Shown here in pieces: positions 6,909-14,441 of a stretch of DNA of 14,492 bases. This DNA comes from Anaerolineae bacterium. GTDB taxonomy: Bacteria; Chloroflexota; Anaerolineae; Anaerolineales; Villigracilaceae. The DNA is taken from positions 1 to 14,492 of the forward strand of contig DNDO01000029.1 in NCBI GenBank assembly GCA_003484265.1, given 5' to 3'. A model generated the notes under the pieces. That model searched no databases, had not been told where the DNA came from, and saw only the letters and a list, made by a program, of their open reading frames with translations. The translations under genes and the position numbers were made by a program. Each line of letters begins with the position of its first letter. The first letter of the stretch is position 1.

Positions 6909-8324
6909 ATGACACACGTACATTTCATTGGCATCGGGGGAAGCGGTCTTTCCGCCATCGCCCGCCTCCTTCTGGAGAGCGGATACGATGTGAGCGGCTC
7001 TGACCGCACGCTTTCACCTTTTGCCGATGAAATACGCAAGGCAGGCGCGACTGTATACGTCGGTCATCATCCGCGAAATTTGAAAAACGCAGACATGGTG
7101 GTAAGGTCATCCGCTATTTCCGAGGACAATTCCGAGGTCCAGGCGGCGAAGCAGGCGGGGGTTCCCGTTTACAAACGCGCAGATTTTCTCGGTCGACTGA
7201 TGGAAGATAAAACAGGCATCGCCATCGCCGGCACGCACGGTAAAACGACGACGACCGCCATGACCGCCTGGGTATTGACCGAGTTGGGACGCGACCCGTC
7301 CTTCATCGTCGGCGGCGTGATGAACGATCTCGATGTCAATGCGCGCGCAGGTAAAGGTAATTTGTTCGTGATCGAAGCCGATGAATATGACTATATGTTC
7401 CTCGGGTTGAAACCGCAGATCGCCGTGGTCACCAGTCTCGAACACGACCACCCCGATCTCTTCCCAACCATGGAAGCGATGCACACGGCGTTTCAGAAAT
7501 TTGTGGACCTGCTTCCTTCCGATGGTACCTTGATCGTATGCGCGGAAGACCCCGGCGCGGCGGGGTTGATCCCTCATGCGCGCAAGGCTGGTAAAAATTT
7601 GATCGCCTACGGTGTGCAGGGCGAGATGACCATCAACAGTCCTTATTGGCTGGTCGCGCGCCATGTCAAACCTAATAAACGCGGCGGTTACGACTTCCTC
7701 GTATCCTCCAACTTGAGCGAGACGGGACGGCTCGGCTCGATCTTTGTCTCCCTGCAAGTACCGGGCGAACATAATGTCCGCAATGCGCTGGCTGTAATGT
7801 CCATTGTTGACCTTCTGGGTTTATCGCGCGAACGCGCTGCCAAAGCCCTTGGCGATTTTACCGGCACAGGCAGGCGCTTCCAACTGGTTGGTGAAGTGAA
7901 CGGCATCAGCGTCTTCGATGATTATGCCCATCACCCAACCGAGATCAAAGCCACGCTCGCAGGTGCGCGCGCTCGTTACCCCGAACGCCGCATTTGGGCT
8001 GTCTGGCAGCCGCATACATACTCGCGCACACAGACCCTCTTCCTTGATTTTTCGCGCGCCTTCAAGGATGCGGATGAGGTCATCGTCACCGAGGTGTACG
8101 CCTCGCGAGAGCCAAAACAGGATTTCACCTCGGCTGAAGTTGTTAGCGCAATGCCGCATCTTTCGGCGCGCTATGTCGAAACATTAAATGAAGTATCGAA
8201 GTATCTGGTCGAGAATTTGCAGACCGGCGACGTTGTCCTTGTGCTTTCCGCCGGGGATGCAGACCAGGTCAGCTTGGATGTCATAAAAGGTCTAAATGAA
8301 AGGCAGGTAAACAATGCAGAATGA
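6909..8324 (+). CDS. murC: UDP-N-acetylmuramate--L-alanine ligase (MurC)
   Basis: MurC adds L-alanine to UDP-MurNAc, the first peptide-forming step of the cytoplasmic pathway. The product is 471 aa. It opens with the nucleotide-binding segment FIGIGGSGLSAIA near residue 6 and has the SGSDR turn around residues 30-34. The ATP loop AGTHGKTTTT has Lys112. EADEYD at 156-161, SLEHDHPDLF and the C-terminal DDYAHHPTEI at 337-346 are all MurC hallmarks, and LSAGDADQVS lies near the end. The GTHGK loop and HHPTEI motif separate it from MurD and MurF; Mpl would be the nearest alternative but fits the dcw position less well. AAAGG at 6892-6896 lies 12 nt before the ATG, a loose ribosome site. The 3' end overlaps the next small gene by 11 nt. 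Confidence 0.97.
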   Translation: MTHVHFIGIGGSGLSAIARLLLESGYDVSGSDRTLSPFADEIRKAGATVYVGHHPRNLKNADMVVRSSAISEDNSEVQAAKQAGVPVYKRADFLGRLMEDKTGIAIAGTHGKTTTTAMTAWVLTELGRDPSFIVGGVMNDLDVNARAGKGNLFVIEADEYDYMFLGLKPQIAVVTSLEHDHPDLFPTMEAMHTAFQKFVDLLPSDGTLIVCAEDPGAAGLIPHARKAGKNLIAYGVQGEMTINSPYWLVARHVKPNKRGGYDFLVSSNLSETGRLGSIFVSLQVPGEHNVRNALAVMSIVDLLGLSRERAAKALGDFTGTGRRFQLVGEVNGISVFDDYAHHPTEIKATLAGARARYPERRIWAVWQPHTYSRTQTLFLDFSRAFKDADEVIVTEVYASREPKQDFTSAEVVSAMPHLSARYVETLNEVSKYLVENLQTGDVVLVLSAGDADQVSLDVIKGLNERQVNNAE

Positions 8325-8568
8325 AAAGAATGTAACGTCTCGAGCGCACCCGTCCCTGCTCCCGTTGAGACTGGCATTGATAGCCGCTGAAAGCGACTCT
8401 CCCGCCCGTCCGCCACGGATCGATGTTAATGAAGGGCGCGCCCTGCAGTTGATCGCGCGGATGCGGGCTGGGTACAAGAAAACTAACCAGTTCCTTAATA
8501 GGCAGGAAGTGGAAGGTCAATATACTTTCCATAATAGAACTCAGGAAATGGCAGGTAACCATGCCTGA
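8314..8568 (+). CDS. Small uncharacterised protein between murC and murB (orf1)
   Basis: I do not recognise this 84-aa product. It has no signal peptide or clear membrane helix. A middle stretch, GRALQLIARMRAGYKKTNQF, could form a basic amphipathic helix, and the C-terminus is polar. The ATG at 8314 lies inside the end of murC (11-nt overlap), with GGCAGGTAA at 8302-8310 as a plausible ribosome site. An almost identical segment precedes the next small gene, whose start overlaps this one by 8 nt. The tight coupling inside the operon, the shared initiation segment and the open frame argue for a real gene. Lack of a recognisable family and short length keep confidence modest. It could also be a non-conserved spacer frame. 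Confidence 0.5.
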   Translation: MQNEKNVTSRAHPSLLPLRLALIAAESDSPARPPRIDVNEGRALQLIARMRAGYKKTNQFLNRQEVEGQYTFHNRTQEMAGNHA

Positions 8569-8755
8569 CGATAAAAAGGAAGCAAGCCGCTATGAGATGA
8601 ACTTCCTGCCCCCGTTGACAATGGTGCTTACGTTCTTTGATAAGACGCTTCGTGTAAGCACCCCAAAAGAAGATACGGCTGACGATGAGAAAGAAGTGGT
8701 CGAAAAGAGTGTCGAAAAGTTGATCGAGAAACTAAGTGAAAAAGAAAAAGAGTAA
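8561..8755 (+). CDS. Small highly charged protein with predicted C-terminal helix (orf2)
   Basis: This 64-aa product is unrecognised. It begins polar, has a short hydrophobic stretch (NFLPPLTMVLTFFDKTLRV, about residues 14-32) that is too proline-broken for a confident membrane helix, and ends in a Lys/Glu-rich segment built on VEK and IEK repeats. That segment would form a charged helix or coiled coil. At DNA level GTCGAAAAG occurs twice (8699-8707 and 8711-8719). The ATG at 8561 overlaps the preceding small gene by 8 nt and follows GGCAGGTAA at 8550-8558. Its stop lies 7 nt before the preferred murB ATG, or 20 nt past the alternative murB GTG. Coupling on both sides suggests it is translated with murB. 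I assign no function. Confidence 0.5.
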   Translation: MPDDKKEASRYEMNFLPPLTMVLTFFDKTLRVSTPKEDTADDEKEVVEKSVEKLIEKLSEKEKE

Positions 8756-8762
8756 AAAGAAC

Positions 8763-9680
8763 ATGGTTGTTGCAACAAGACCCATTGATGTGCTTTACGC
8801 CAAACTCGGCGATAAGGTGAAAGAGAATGTCCCTCTTGCACCTTTTACCTCTGCGCGAATCGGCGGACCTGCGGACATCCTTCTTACAGCGGATACCTCC
8901 GCTGAACTGGAGCGCTTTGTGAAGTTGATGTGGAAGCGGGAGATGCCGTTCATCATGCTAGGCGGTGGCTCGAATGTATTGGTCAGCGACAGAGGCGTGC
9001 GCGGCGTTGTGATCCTGAACCGGGCGAAGGGAGTGAAATTCGTAATCGGCGACCAGCCGTCCGTAAAGGCTGAATCGGGCGTCGTCTTCAGCAACCTCGC
9101 CAACCGCTGTGCGTCCAAAGGTCTGGCAGGACTCGAATGGGCGGCGACCGTCCCCGGCACGATAGGCGGCGCAGTGTATGGAAACGCCGGCGCGTTTGGC
9201 GGAGACGTGCATGAGAATTTGATCTACGCCGAACTGCTGACAATGGAAGGCAAAGAAACTTTTACCGCAAAACAAATGGGATACGCATATCGCACAAGCG
9301 TGTTGAAACGAGGCGAGTTGAAAGCAATGGTACTTTCGGCTGAGTTCGCGTTAACAAATTCTACGAAGGAAGATGTGACCGTGAAGATCCAGCAATTCAG
9401 TGCGCACCGCAAAGCGACACAGCCGCCCGGCGCCAGTATGGGATCGATGTTCAAGAACCCAAATGGCGATTACGCCGGGAAGTTGATCGAAGCCGCAGGC
9501 TTGAAGGGCACCCGCATCGGGAACGCTGAGATCAGCCCTTTGCACGGAAATTTTTTCATCAATCACGAGAACACCAAGGCGGAAGATATTCGCGCTTTGA
9601 TCGAACTCGTGCAGAAGACGGTGAAAGAGAAGCAGGGTGTTGAGTTGGAATTGGAAATTGAGATTGTTGGTGAGTGGTAA
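8763..9680 (+). CDS. murB: UDP-N-acetylenolpyruvoylglucosamine reductase (MurB)
   Basis: MurB is a cytoplasmic flavoenzyme that uses NADPH to reduce UDP-GlcNAc-enolpyruvate to UDP-MurNAc. From ATG 8763 it is 305 aa, the size of the shorter (type II) MurB group. FAD-binding segments are GGGSNVLVSD at 67-76 and AATVPGTIGGAVYGNAGAFG near the middle. YRTSVLK carries the substrate-contacting arginine (Arg177). GSMFKNP holds the proton-donating Ser228, and LIEAAGLKGTRIG follows. The acidic C-terminal segment ELEIEIVGEW contains the glutamate region of the active site. A GTG at 8736 would add nine lysine-rich residues (start MKKKKSKKN); neither start has a strong ribosome site, and I prefer the ATG because it follows the upstream stop closely. 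An 83-nt gap follows. Confidence 0.95.
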   Translation: MVVATRPIDVLYAKLGDKVKENVPLAPFTSARIGGPADILLTADTSAELERFVKLMWKREMPFIMLGGGSNVLVSDRGVRGVVILNRAKGVKFVIGDQPSVKAESGVVFSNLANRCASKGLAGLEWAATVPGTIGGAVYGNAGAFGGDVHENLIYAELLTMEGKETFTAKQMGYAYRTSVLKRGELKAMVLSAEFALTNSTKEDVTVKIQQFSAHRKATQPPGASMGSMFKNPNGDYAGKLIEAAGLKGTRIGNAEISPLHGNFFINHENTKAEDIRALIELVQKTVKEKQGVELELEIEIVGEW

Positions 9681-9687
9681 TACCTTG

Positions 9688-9712
9688 CGCGCTGGGCGAA
9701 GTCGCAGCGGCG
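9688..9712 (+). other. Weak imperfect hairpin in the murB-ddl gap
   Basis: CGCGCTG (9688-9694) can pair with CAGCGGCG (9705-9712) with one bulged G and a 10-nt loop. No T-run follows, so it is not a classic terminator. It may be an attenuator, a repeat remnant or chance. Confidence 0.25.
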
Positions 9713-9719
9713 TTATGAG

Positions 9720-9740
9720 TAATTGGTAAATGGTAATTGG
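9720..9740 (+). repeat. Three tandem heptamers TAA(T/A)TGG
   Basis: TAATTGG (9720-9726), TAAATGG (9727-9733) and TAATTGG (9734-9740) lie head to tail in the gap between murB and ddl. Only one base differs among the copies. Heptamer tandem repeats of this style are known from intergenic DNA in several bacterial groups, notably cyanobacteria. No function is evident. A TTG inside copy three opens a frame into ddl but is an unlikely start. Confidence 0.75.
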
Positions 9741-9763
9741 AGACTAGAGAGATAGAGATTGAT

Positions 9764-10876
9764 ATGACCGATCAAAAACTTCATGTGGCAGTCTTATTCG
9801 GAGGACGTTCAGGCGAGCACGATGTCTCGCTCATGTCTGCGCGCTCCGTGTTGTCTGTGCTCGACCCTGCCAAATATGAAGTGACCCAGATCGGAATCAC
9901 TCACGAAGGTCTCTGGCTTACGGGTAATGAAGTGCTCGAGAGGTTTGAAAATAAAAAGACGGATGGATTGCTCCCTGTTGTCTTCCCTGACCCTTCTGAA
10001 AATGGTATTTATGTCCTTGAAGGATTTTCAGGCCTGAAGAAATGGGCGAACATCGACGTCTTCTTCCCCATCCTTCATGGGACTTTCGGTGAAGACGGGA
10101 CGATACAAGGCTTGTTCGAACTTGCAGACGTCGCCTATGTGGGCGCAGGTGTTGTTGGTTCAGCGGTCGGCATGGACAAAGGCGTCTTCAAGGATGTGAT
10201 GATCGCCAACAACATCCCTGTTGTGGATACGTTGGTTGTATTACGCGCCGAGATCGAAAAAGATACGAAGGCGGTTGTCGCGAGAGCCGAAGCTTTGAGC
10301 GAATATCCATTGTTCACAAAGCCCGCTAATCTCGGATCATCTGTAGGCGTGACCAAGTGCAACAACCGCTCCGATTTAGAAGAAGGCTTGCTGGAAGCCT
10401 TCTCCTTCGACCGTCGCGTGTTGATCCAAAAAGGTGTCAGGAATGTGCGCGAGATCGAGGTCAGTGTATTGGGCAACGACGACCCGATTGCCTCAACCCC
10501 CGGCGAGATACTTCCGAGCCGCGAGTTTTATTCGTACGAATCAAAATATATAGACGGCACATCCGGCTATGACATTCCTGCGAAACTGCCGGCTGAAACA
10601 ATGGATATGATACGTGAGTATGCTGTCCGTGCCTACAAAGCCATTGATTGCGCGGGCATGGCTCGGGTGGATTTCTTCGTCGAGAAGGATACTAACAAAG
10701 TCTATTTGAACGAATTGAACAGCCTGCCGGGCTTCACCAAGATAAGCATGTATCCCAAACTTTGGGAAGCCAGCGGCTTGCCCTACAACAAACTTGTAGA
10801 CCGTTTGATCGAACTTGCCATGGAGCGCAAAGCAGAACGCGACCGCACATCACACACTTTTCGGAGTCAGGCATGA
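9764..10876 (+). CDS. ddl: D-alanine--D-alanine ligase (Ddl)
   Basis: Ddl joins two D-alanines using ATP and supplies the dipeptide to MurF. The product is 370 aa from ATG 9764, which fits the family. FGGRSGEHDVS at residues 12-22 is the N-terminal signature. LHGTFGEDGTIQG follows from about 104, then the ATP-grasp region with PLFTKPANLGSSVGV. The omega-loop reads FYSYESKY at 255-262; Lys261-Tyr262 match the Lys-Tyr pair of D-Ala-D-Ala ligases rather than D-lactate-type enzymes. NELNSLPGFT, with Glu317 and Asn319, is the metal-binding segment; Ser is in place of the more common Thr. Upstream in-frame TTG 9737 would add nine residues from repeat DNA and was not chosen. The ribosome site is poor (an AGAGAG-like stretch). 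Its stop overlaps the ftsQ ATG (ATGA). Confidence 0.95.
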   Translation: MTDQKLHVAVLFGGRSGEHDVSLMSARSVLSVLDPAKYEVTQIGITHEGLWLTGNEVLERFENKKTDGLLPVVFPDPSENGIYVLEGFSGLKKWANIDVFFPILHGTFGEDGTIQGLFELADVAYVGAGVVGSAVGMDKGVFKDVMIANNIPVVDTLVVLRAEIEKDTKAVVARAEALSEYPLFTKPANLGSSVGVTKCNNRSDLEEGLLEAFSFDRRVLIQKGVRNVREIEVSVLGNDDPIASTPGEILPSREFYSYESKYIDGTSGYDIPAKLPAETMDMIREYAVRAYKAIDCAGMARVDFFVEKDTNKVYLNELNSLPGFTKISMYPKLWEASGLPYNKLVDRLIELAMERKAERDRTSHTFRSQA

Positions 10877-11841
10877 GTGAAATAAACCAACTTACCCGAG
10901 CAGAACTTGTCCGCAGACGCCGCGAGCAGGAACATGCGAAGCATTTGGAATATGCATCGAAGATCGCTGCGCGTCCTATTCCGACAGTTGTTTCACGCAC
11001 CAAACAGAAAACGGTAGGTCCTGTCCACAAGCCTACGCGCGCAGGCAATGCGCGCCGACGTTTCAACATTGCCTTACACATGCCCCGAACCGACGTCCGC
11101 TCGATCAGCATACCGCGTCCGCGTGTGGGTTGGCGATTGTTTTCGTTTGTGTTCGCGTCACTGCTTGGCGCAGCTATCTACTTCGCGTTTGAATTGCCCG
11201 AATTGCGCGTGACCGAAGCGAAGTTGACCGGTAACCAAATGTTGACTCAGGCAGAGATGAACTCTGTCTTGGACATCGCAGGACAACCCGTATTTCTTCT
11301 TACCACATCGGAGATCGAGACACGCCTTCGCCTCAACTACCCCGAACTTGCCTCCGTCCGAGTGAATGTTTCCCTGCCTAATCTTGTCACAATCAAGATC
11401 ACGGAGCGGTCTCCTGTCATTCGCTGGGAGCAGGGAGGCGGCTACACATGGGTCGCACAGGACGGCATTGCGTTTCGTCCGAGAGGTGAATTGGTCGGAT
11501 TAATTTCCGTCGTGGCGCTGTCAGCCCCACCTGTCGAAGGAATCGGAAGCGATGACCCATTGACTCCCGCCCCGTTCATTTCGGTAGAGATGGTACAGGC
11601 GTTGAAGGGGCTTGACGCGCATGTCCCGCCCGGTGCTTCGATCCTGTACGATAAAGATTATGGCTTCGGATGGAACGACCCGCGCGGATGGCGGGTGCAT
11701 TTTGGGACGAGCGCCAACGACGTTGAGTTGAAGATACGCGTGTATGAATCAATGGTGAGTTCATTGACGCAGAGAGGCATCCGCCCGGCGATGATTAATG
11801 TGATGTACCCAACAGCGCCGTATTATAGGATGAGTCAGTAA
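10873..11841 (+). CDS. ftsQ: Cell division protein FtsQ/DivIB
   Basis: FtsQ/DivIB is a bitopic divisome scaffold that links early and late division proteins. The product is 322 aa. A long basic cytoplasmic part (residues 1-86, with RRRREQE near 14-20) precedes one membrane helix at about 87-106. A POTRA domain follows from about 109: LRVTEAKLTGNQML, then NYPELASVRVNVSLPNLVTI and KITERSPVIRW. The C-terminal beta domain contains YTWVAQDGIAF and ends near PYYRMSQ. GGAG at 10863-10866 lies 6 nt before ATG 10873, which overlaps the ddl stop as ATGA; this decides the start against a longer in-frame extension reaching back into ddl. ftsA begins 2 nt after its stop. The family varies a lot, so the name rests on architecture and position. 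Confidence 0.92.
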   Translation: MSEINQLTRAELVRRRREQEHAKHLEYASKIAARPIPTVVSRTKQKTVGPVHKPTRAGNARRRFNIALHMPRTDVRSISIPRPRVGWRLFSFVFASLLGAAIYFAFELPELRVTEAKLTGNQMLTQAEMNSVLDIAGQPVFLLTTSEIETRLRLNYPELASVRVNVSLPNLVTIKITERSPVIRWEQGGGYTWVAQDGIAFRPRGELVGLISVVALSAPPVEGIGSDDPLTPAPFISVEMVQALKGLDAHVPPGASILYDKDYGFGWNDPRGWRVHFGTSANDVELKIRVYESMVSSLTQRGIRPAMINVMYPTAPYYRMSQ

Positions 11842-11843
11842 TT

Positions 11844-13076
11844 ATGGAAGAAATTATTGTAGGCATCGATGTAGGTACGACCAAGGTTTGCACACTGGTT
11901 GGGCGGGTGGAGGACGATAAGTCCATCCGCATCCTTGGCGTTGGCATCGAACCTTCAGACGGAATCAAAAAAGGCATTATTGTTGATCTTGCCGCGGCAT
12001 CCCAAGCCATTACGCGTTCGGTGAAGAAAGCAGAATCCACTTCGGGCATGGAGATCACGTCCGCTTTGGTTAGTATTGCCGGTGCGCATGTAGCTTCCAT
12101 AAACAGCCGCGGCGTGACGGCGATCAATGGAAATGTGATCGAACAGTTTGACCTGGACCATGCCATGGAACAGGCGCGCGCGGTTGCGATACCGCATGAC
12201 CGCGAGATCATCCACGTCATCCAACGCGGCTTTAGTGTGGATGGACAGGATGGTATCCGCAATCCGAAAGGTATGCATGGCTATCGTCTCGAAGTGGAAG
12301 CGCATATCATTACTGCATCCGCCGCAACGGTGGATAACCTGCGTCAGTGTGTGGGTGCAGCGGGCGTTGAGATACAACAATTCGTGTTGAACCCGCTGGC
12401 TTCTGCTGAAGCGGTATTGACAGAGCAGGAACGCCAAATGGGCGTCGCGGTTTGTGACATTGGAGGCGGTACGGCAGACCTGGCGATCTACGTCAATGGA
12501 GATGTATGGCATACGATGGTGCTGGCTGTCGGCGGCAATCACGTCACACAGGATATTGCACATGGATTACGTCTGTCGTTCACGCAGGCGGAAGATGTCA
12601 AAAAACAACAGGGGCATGCTGTCCGCGCTGAGGTTGGCGCAGAGGAAAACTTCCCCATCCGCCCGTTCGGTGAGGATCGCCCGGTGCAGATCAACCGCAA
12701 GGAACTTGCCCATATCATCGAAGCGCGTGTCGAGGAGATTTTTGCATTGACGTTACAGGAGATCAAACGTTCAGGTTATGACGGACTCCTGCCCGCTGGT
12801 TTGGTATTGACTGGCGGCGCATCGGCATTGCCCGGCATGAAACGTATTGCCGGTAATGTGTTGAACATGCCGGTGCGCATCGCACAACCGGAGGAACTCT
12901 CCGGTCTTGTTGACCGATTGAATTCACCCGCGTATTCCACAAGCGTGGGTTTATTGCGTTGGATATTGTCCATGCACGATCACGATATGAGCATCGGACA
13001 CGAACGCCGTTCGAAAGGAGCCAAGCGTATGGATTTTGGTGTTGTCAAGAAATTGATTGGAAAGATATTGCCTTAA
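11844..13076 (+). CDS. ftsA: Cell division protein FtsA
   Basis: FtsA is an actin-like ATPase that tethers FtsZ to the membrane and recruits later division proteins. At 410 aa it matches the family. The phosphate-1 segment is GIDVGTTKVCTLVG from residue 7, and phosphate-2 is CDIGGGTADLAIY with Asp205. The adenosine segment is LTGGASALPG around 322-331. The SHS2/1C subdomain lies between the first two motifs. The C-terminal 15 residues (396-410, MDFGVVKKLIGKILP) form an amphipathic helix like the FtsA membrane-targeting sequence. AGGATGAG at 11827-11834 serves as the ribosome site. The gene is tightly linked to ftsQ but separated from ftsZ by 125 nt, so ftsZ levels can be set apart from it. 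Confidence 0.97.
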   Translation: MEEIIVGIDVGTTKVCTLVGRVEDDKSIRILGVGIEPSDGIKKGIIVDLAAASQAITRSVKKAESTSGMEITSALVSIAGAHVASINSRGVTAINGNVIEQFDLDHAMEQARAVAIPHDREIIHVIQRGFSVDGQDGIRNPKGMHGYRLEVEAHIITASAATVDNLRQCVGAAGVEIQQFVLNPLASAEAVLTEQERQMGVAVCDIGGGTADLAIYVNGDVWHTMVLAVGGNHVTQDIAHGLRLSFTQAEDVKKQQGHAVRAEVGAEENFPIRPFGEDRPVQINRKELAHIIEARVEEIFALTLQEIKRSGYDGLLPAGLVLTGGASALPGMKRIAGNVLNMPVRIAQPEELSGLVDRLNSPAYSTSVGLLRWILSMHDHDMSIGHERRSKGAKRMDFGVVKKLIGKILP

Positions 13077-13124
13077 TTAAGAAAAATATAGCCATAAAGT
13101 CTTTGTTCTCTATGTGGCAGATTA

Positions 13125-13153
13125 TTGATTAGAACCCTTAAAATATTTATATA
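13125..13153 (+). promoter_or_regulatory. Candidate sigma70-type promoter for ftsZ
   Basis: TTGATT (13125-13130) and TATATA (13148-13153) are separated by exactly 17 nt, in an AT-rich gap of 125 nt (13077-13201) unlike the surrounding coding DNA. Transcription would start near 13160, giving a leader of about 40 nt before ftsZ. CCCT at 13135-13138 and AGGG at 13153-13156 form the ends of a loose palindrome over the -10 region, a possible but weak operator. The rest of the gap shows no other structure. Confidence 0.55.
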
Positions 13154-13191
13154 GGGAATCAAAAGCAAGTATCATAATAACAATGTTTGAC

Positions 13192-13204
13192 GGAGGTAGC
13201 AATG
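13192..13204 (+). promoter_or_regulatory. Strong ribosome binding site setting the ftsZ start
   Basis: GGAGG at 13192-13196 lies 5 nt before ATG 13202-13204. An in-frame TTG at 13187 is upstream of this site and is rejected as a start. Confidence 0.85.
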
Positions 13205-14365
13205 GACTCGACCAGTAACAACAACGTACAGAAACAAACAGAAGCATTCGCCCGGATTAAAGTGATCGGCGTGGGCGGCGGCGGCTCGAACGCTGTCAAC
13301 CGCATGATCGACGAAGGCATCAAAGGTGTTGACTTCGTTGTCGCGAATACCGATGCGCAGGCTTTGATGCTGACGAAAGCCGGCACACAGGTGCGGCTCG
13401 GCGATAAACTCACACGCGGGCTTGGCGCGGGAGGCAACCCCGAGGTCGGGCGCAAAGCCGCAGAAGAATCAGCGGACGAACTCTACAGTGTGCTAAAAGG
13501 CTCAGATATGGTTTTCGTCACTGCGGGCATGGGCGGCGGCACTGGTACCGGCGCGGCGCCTGTCGTTGCACAGATCGCTAAGGAAAGCGGTGCGCTCACG
13601 ATCGGTGTTGTGACCCGTCCGTTCACTTTTGAAGGTATGCGACGTATGCAATCGGCTGATACCGGCATCGGTCAACTCAAGGAACATGCTGATACCTTGA
13701 TCGCGATTCCCAATGATCGCTTATTACAAATTGCAGATAAACGTGCTTCGTTACAGGATGCCTTCCGCCTCGCGGATGACGTTCTGCATCAGGGCATTCA
13801 AGGTATTTCGGAATTGATCACCATCCCCGGTTTGATCAACCTCGATTTCGCAGACGTTCGCGCGATCATGTCGGAGGGCGGCGCTGCGCTCATGGCGGTT
13901 GGAACCGGAACAGGCGACGAACGAGCGAAGAAAGCCGCTGAGGATGCCATCTCCAGCAAACTGCTTGACATTACCATCGACGGTGCGCGCGGTGTTCTCT
14001 TCAACGTCACAGGCGGACCAGGTATGACGCTCTTCGAGGTCAACCAGGCGGCGGCGATCATCCGCGAGACGGCGCACCCCGATGTGAATATGATCTTCGG
14101 CGCCGTCATCGACCCGAATTTGGGCGACGACATCCGCATCACGGTCATTGCGACGGGCTTCGAAAGCAATTCGATGCCTCGCCGCGCCTTGGAGCGCAAC
14201 ACGCGTGAAAACAAACGGATTAATCCTGCTGTTCAATCACGCCCCATGGAATCAGTTTCGGTTCTCGCGGACAATCAATCTGGTGAGGCGAAATCAGCCT
14301 CATCCCAGCCATCGATCAATCGCGACGACCTCGACGTCCCAACCTTTTTGAGGAATCGAAGATAA
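13202..14365 (+). CDS. ftsZ: Cell division GTPase FtsZ
   Basis: FtsZ is the tubulin-like GTPase that forms the cytokinetic ring. The product is 387 aa. After a short polar N-terminus come IKVIGVGGGGSNAVNRM, the NTDAQAL segment, and the tubulin signature GGGTGTG at 111-117 (nucleotide binding). PNDRLL and the T7 loop NLDFADVRAIM from residue 213 follow; Asp215 and Asp218 in that loop complete GTP hydrolysis in the neighbouring subunit. The core is followed by a linker of about 55 residues. The last residues DLDVPTFLRNRR are the conserved tail that binds FtsA. The start is fixed by GGAGG 5 nt upstream. A promoter candidate in the ftsA-ftsZ gap suggests separate expression. A perfect inverted repeat lies 6 nt after the stop. 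Confidence 0.98.
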   Translation: MDSTSNNNVQKQTEAFARIKVIGVGGGGSNAVNRMIDEGIKGVDFVVANTDAQALMLTKAGTQVRLGDKLTRGLGAGGNPEVGRKAAEESADELYSVLKGSDMVFVTAGMGGGTGTGAAPVVAQIAKESGALTIGVVTRPFTFEGMRRMQSADTGIGQLKEHADTLIAIPNDRLLQIADKRASLQDAFRLADDVLHQGIQGISELITIPGLINLDFADVRAIMSEGGAALMAVGTGTGDERAKKAAEDAISSKLLDITIDGARGVLFNVTGGPGMTLFEVNQAAAIIRETAHPDVNMIFGAVIDPNLGDDIRITVIATGFESNSMPRRALERNTRENKRINPAVQSRPMESVSVLADNQSGEAKSASSQPSINRDDLDVPTFLRNRR

Positions 14366-14371
14366 GTTAAG

Positions 14372-14399
14372 CCTCACAGGTTTATAAAAACCTGTGAGG
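14372..14399 (+). terminator. Perfect 12-bp inverted repeat after ftsZ, possible terminator
   Basis: CCTCACAGGTTT (14372-14383) and AAACCTGTGAGG (14388-14399) pair perfectly around a 4-nt ATAA loop, starting 6 nt after the ftsZ stop. The position suits termination of the dcw transcript. However, no T-run follows on either strand (next bases TCTCTGAAC), so it may instead be an mRNA-stabilising hairpin or a copy of a dispersed palindromic repeat. Confidence 0.55.
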
Positions 14400-14441
14400 T
14401 CTCTGAACAAAACAATTGGTCAAGTCCAGTTCCCTTTTTGC

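Noticed and set aside
7107..7772. Open frame of 221 codons on the minus strand inside murC
   Set aside because: Antisense to murC, whose motifs are intact; no ribosome site or family signal.
9737..9763. TTG 9737 as the ddl start
   Set aside because: It lies in repeat DNA with no ribosome site, and the Ddl signature is at normal distance from ATG 9764.
10762..10872. N-terminal extension of FtsQ back into ddl
   Set aside because: ATG 10873 has a well-spaced GGAG and an ATGA overlap with ddl; the extension would read ddl coding DNA in another frame.
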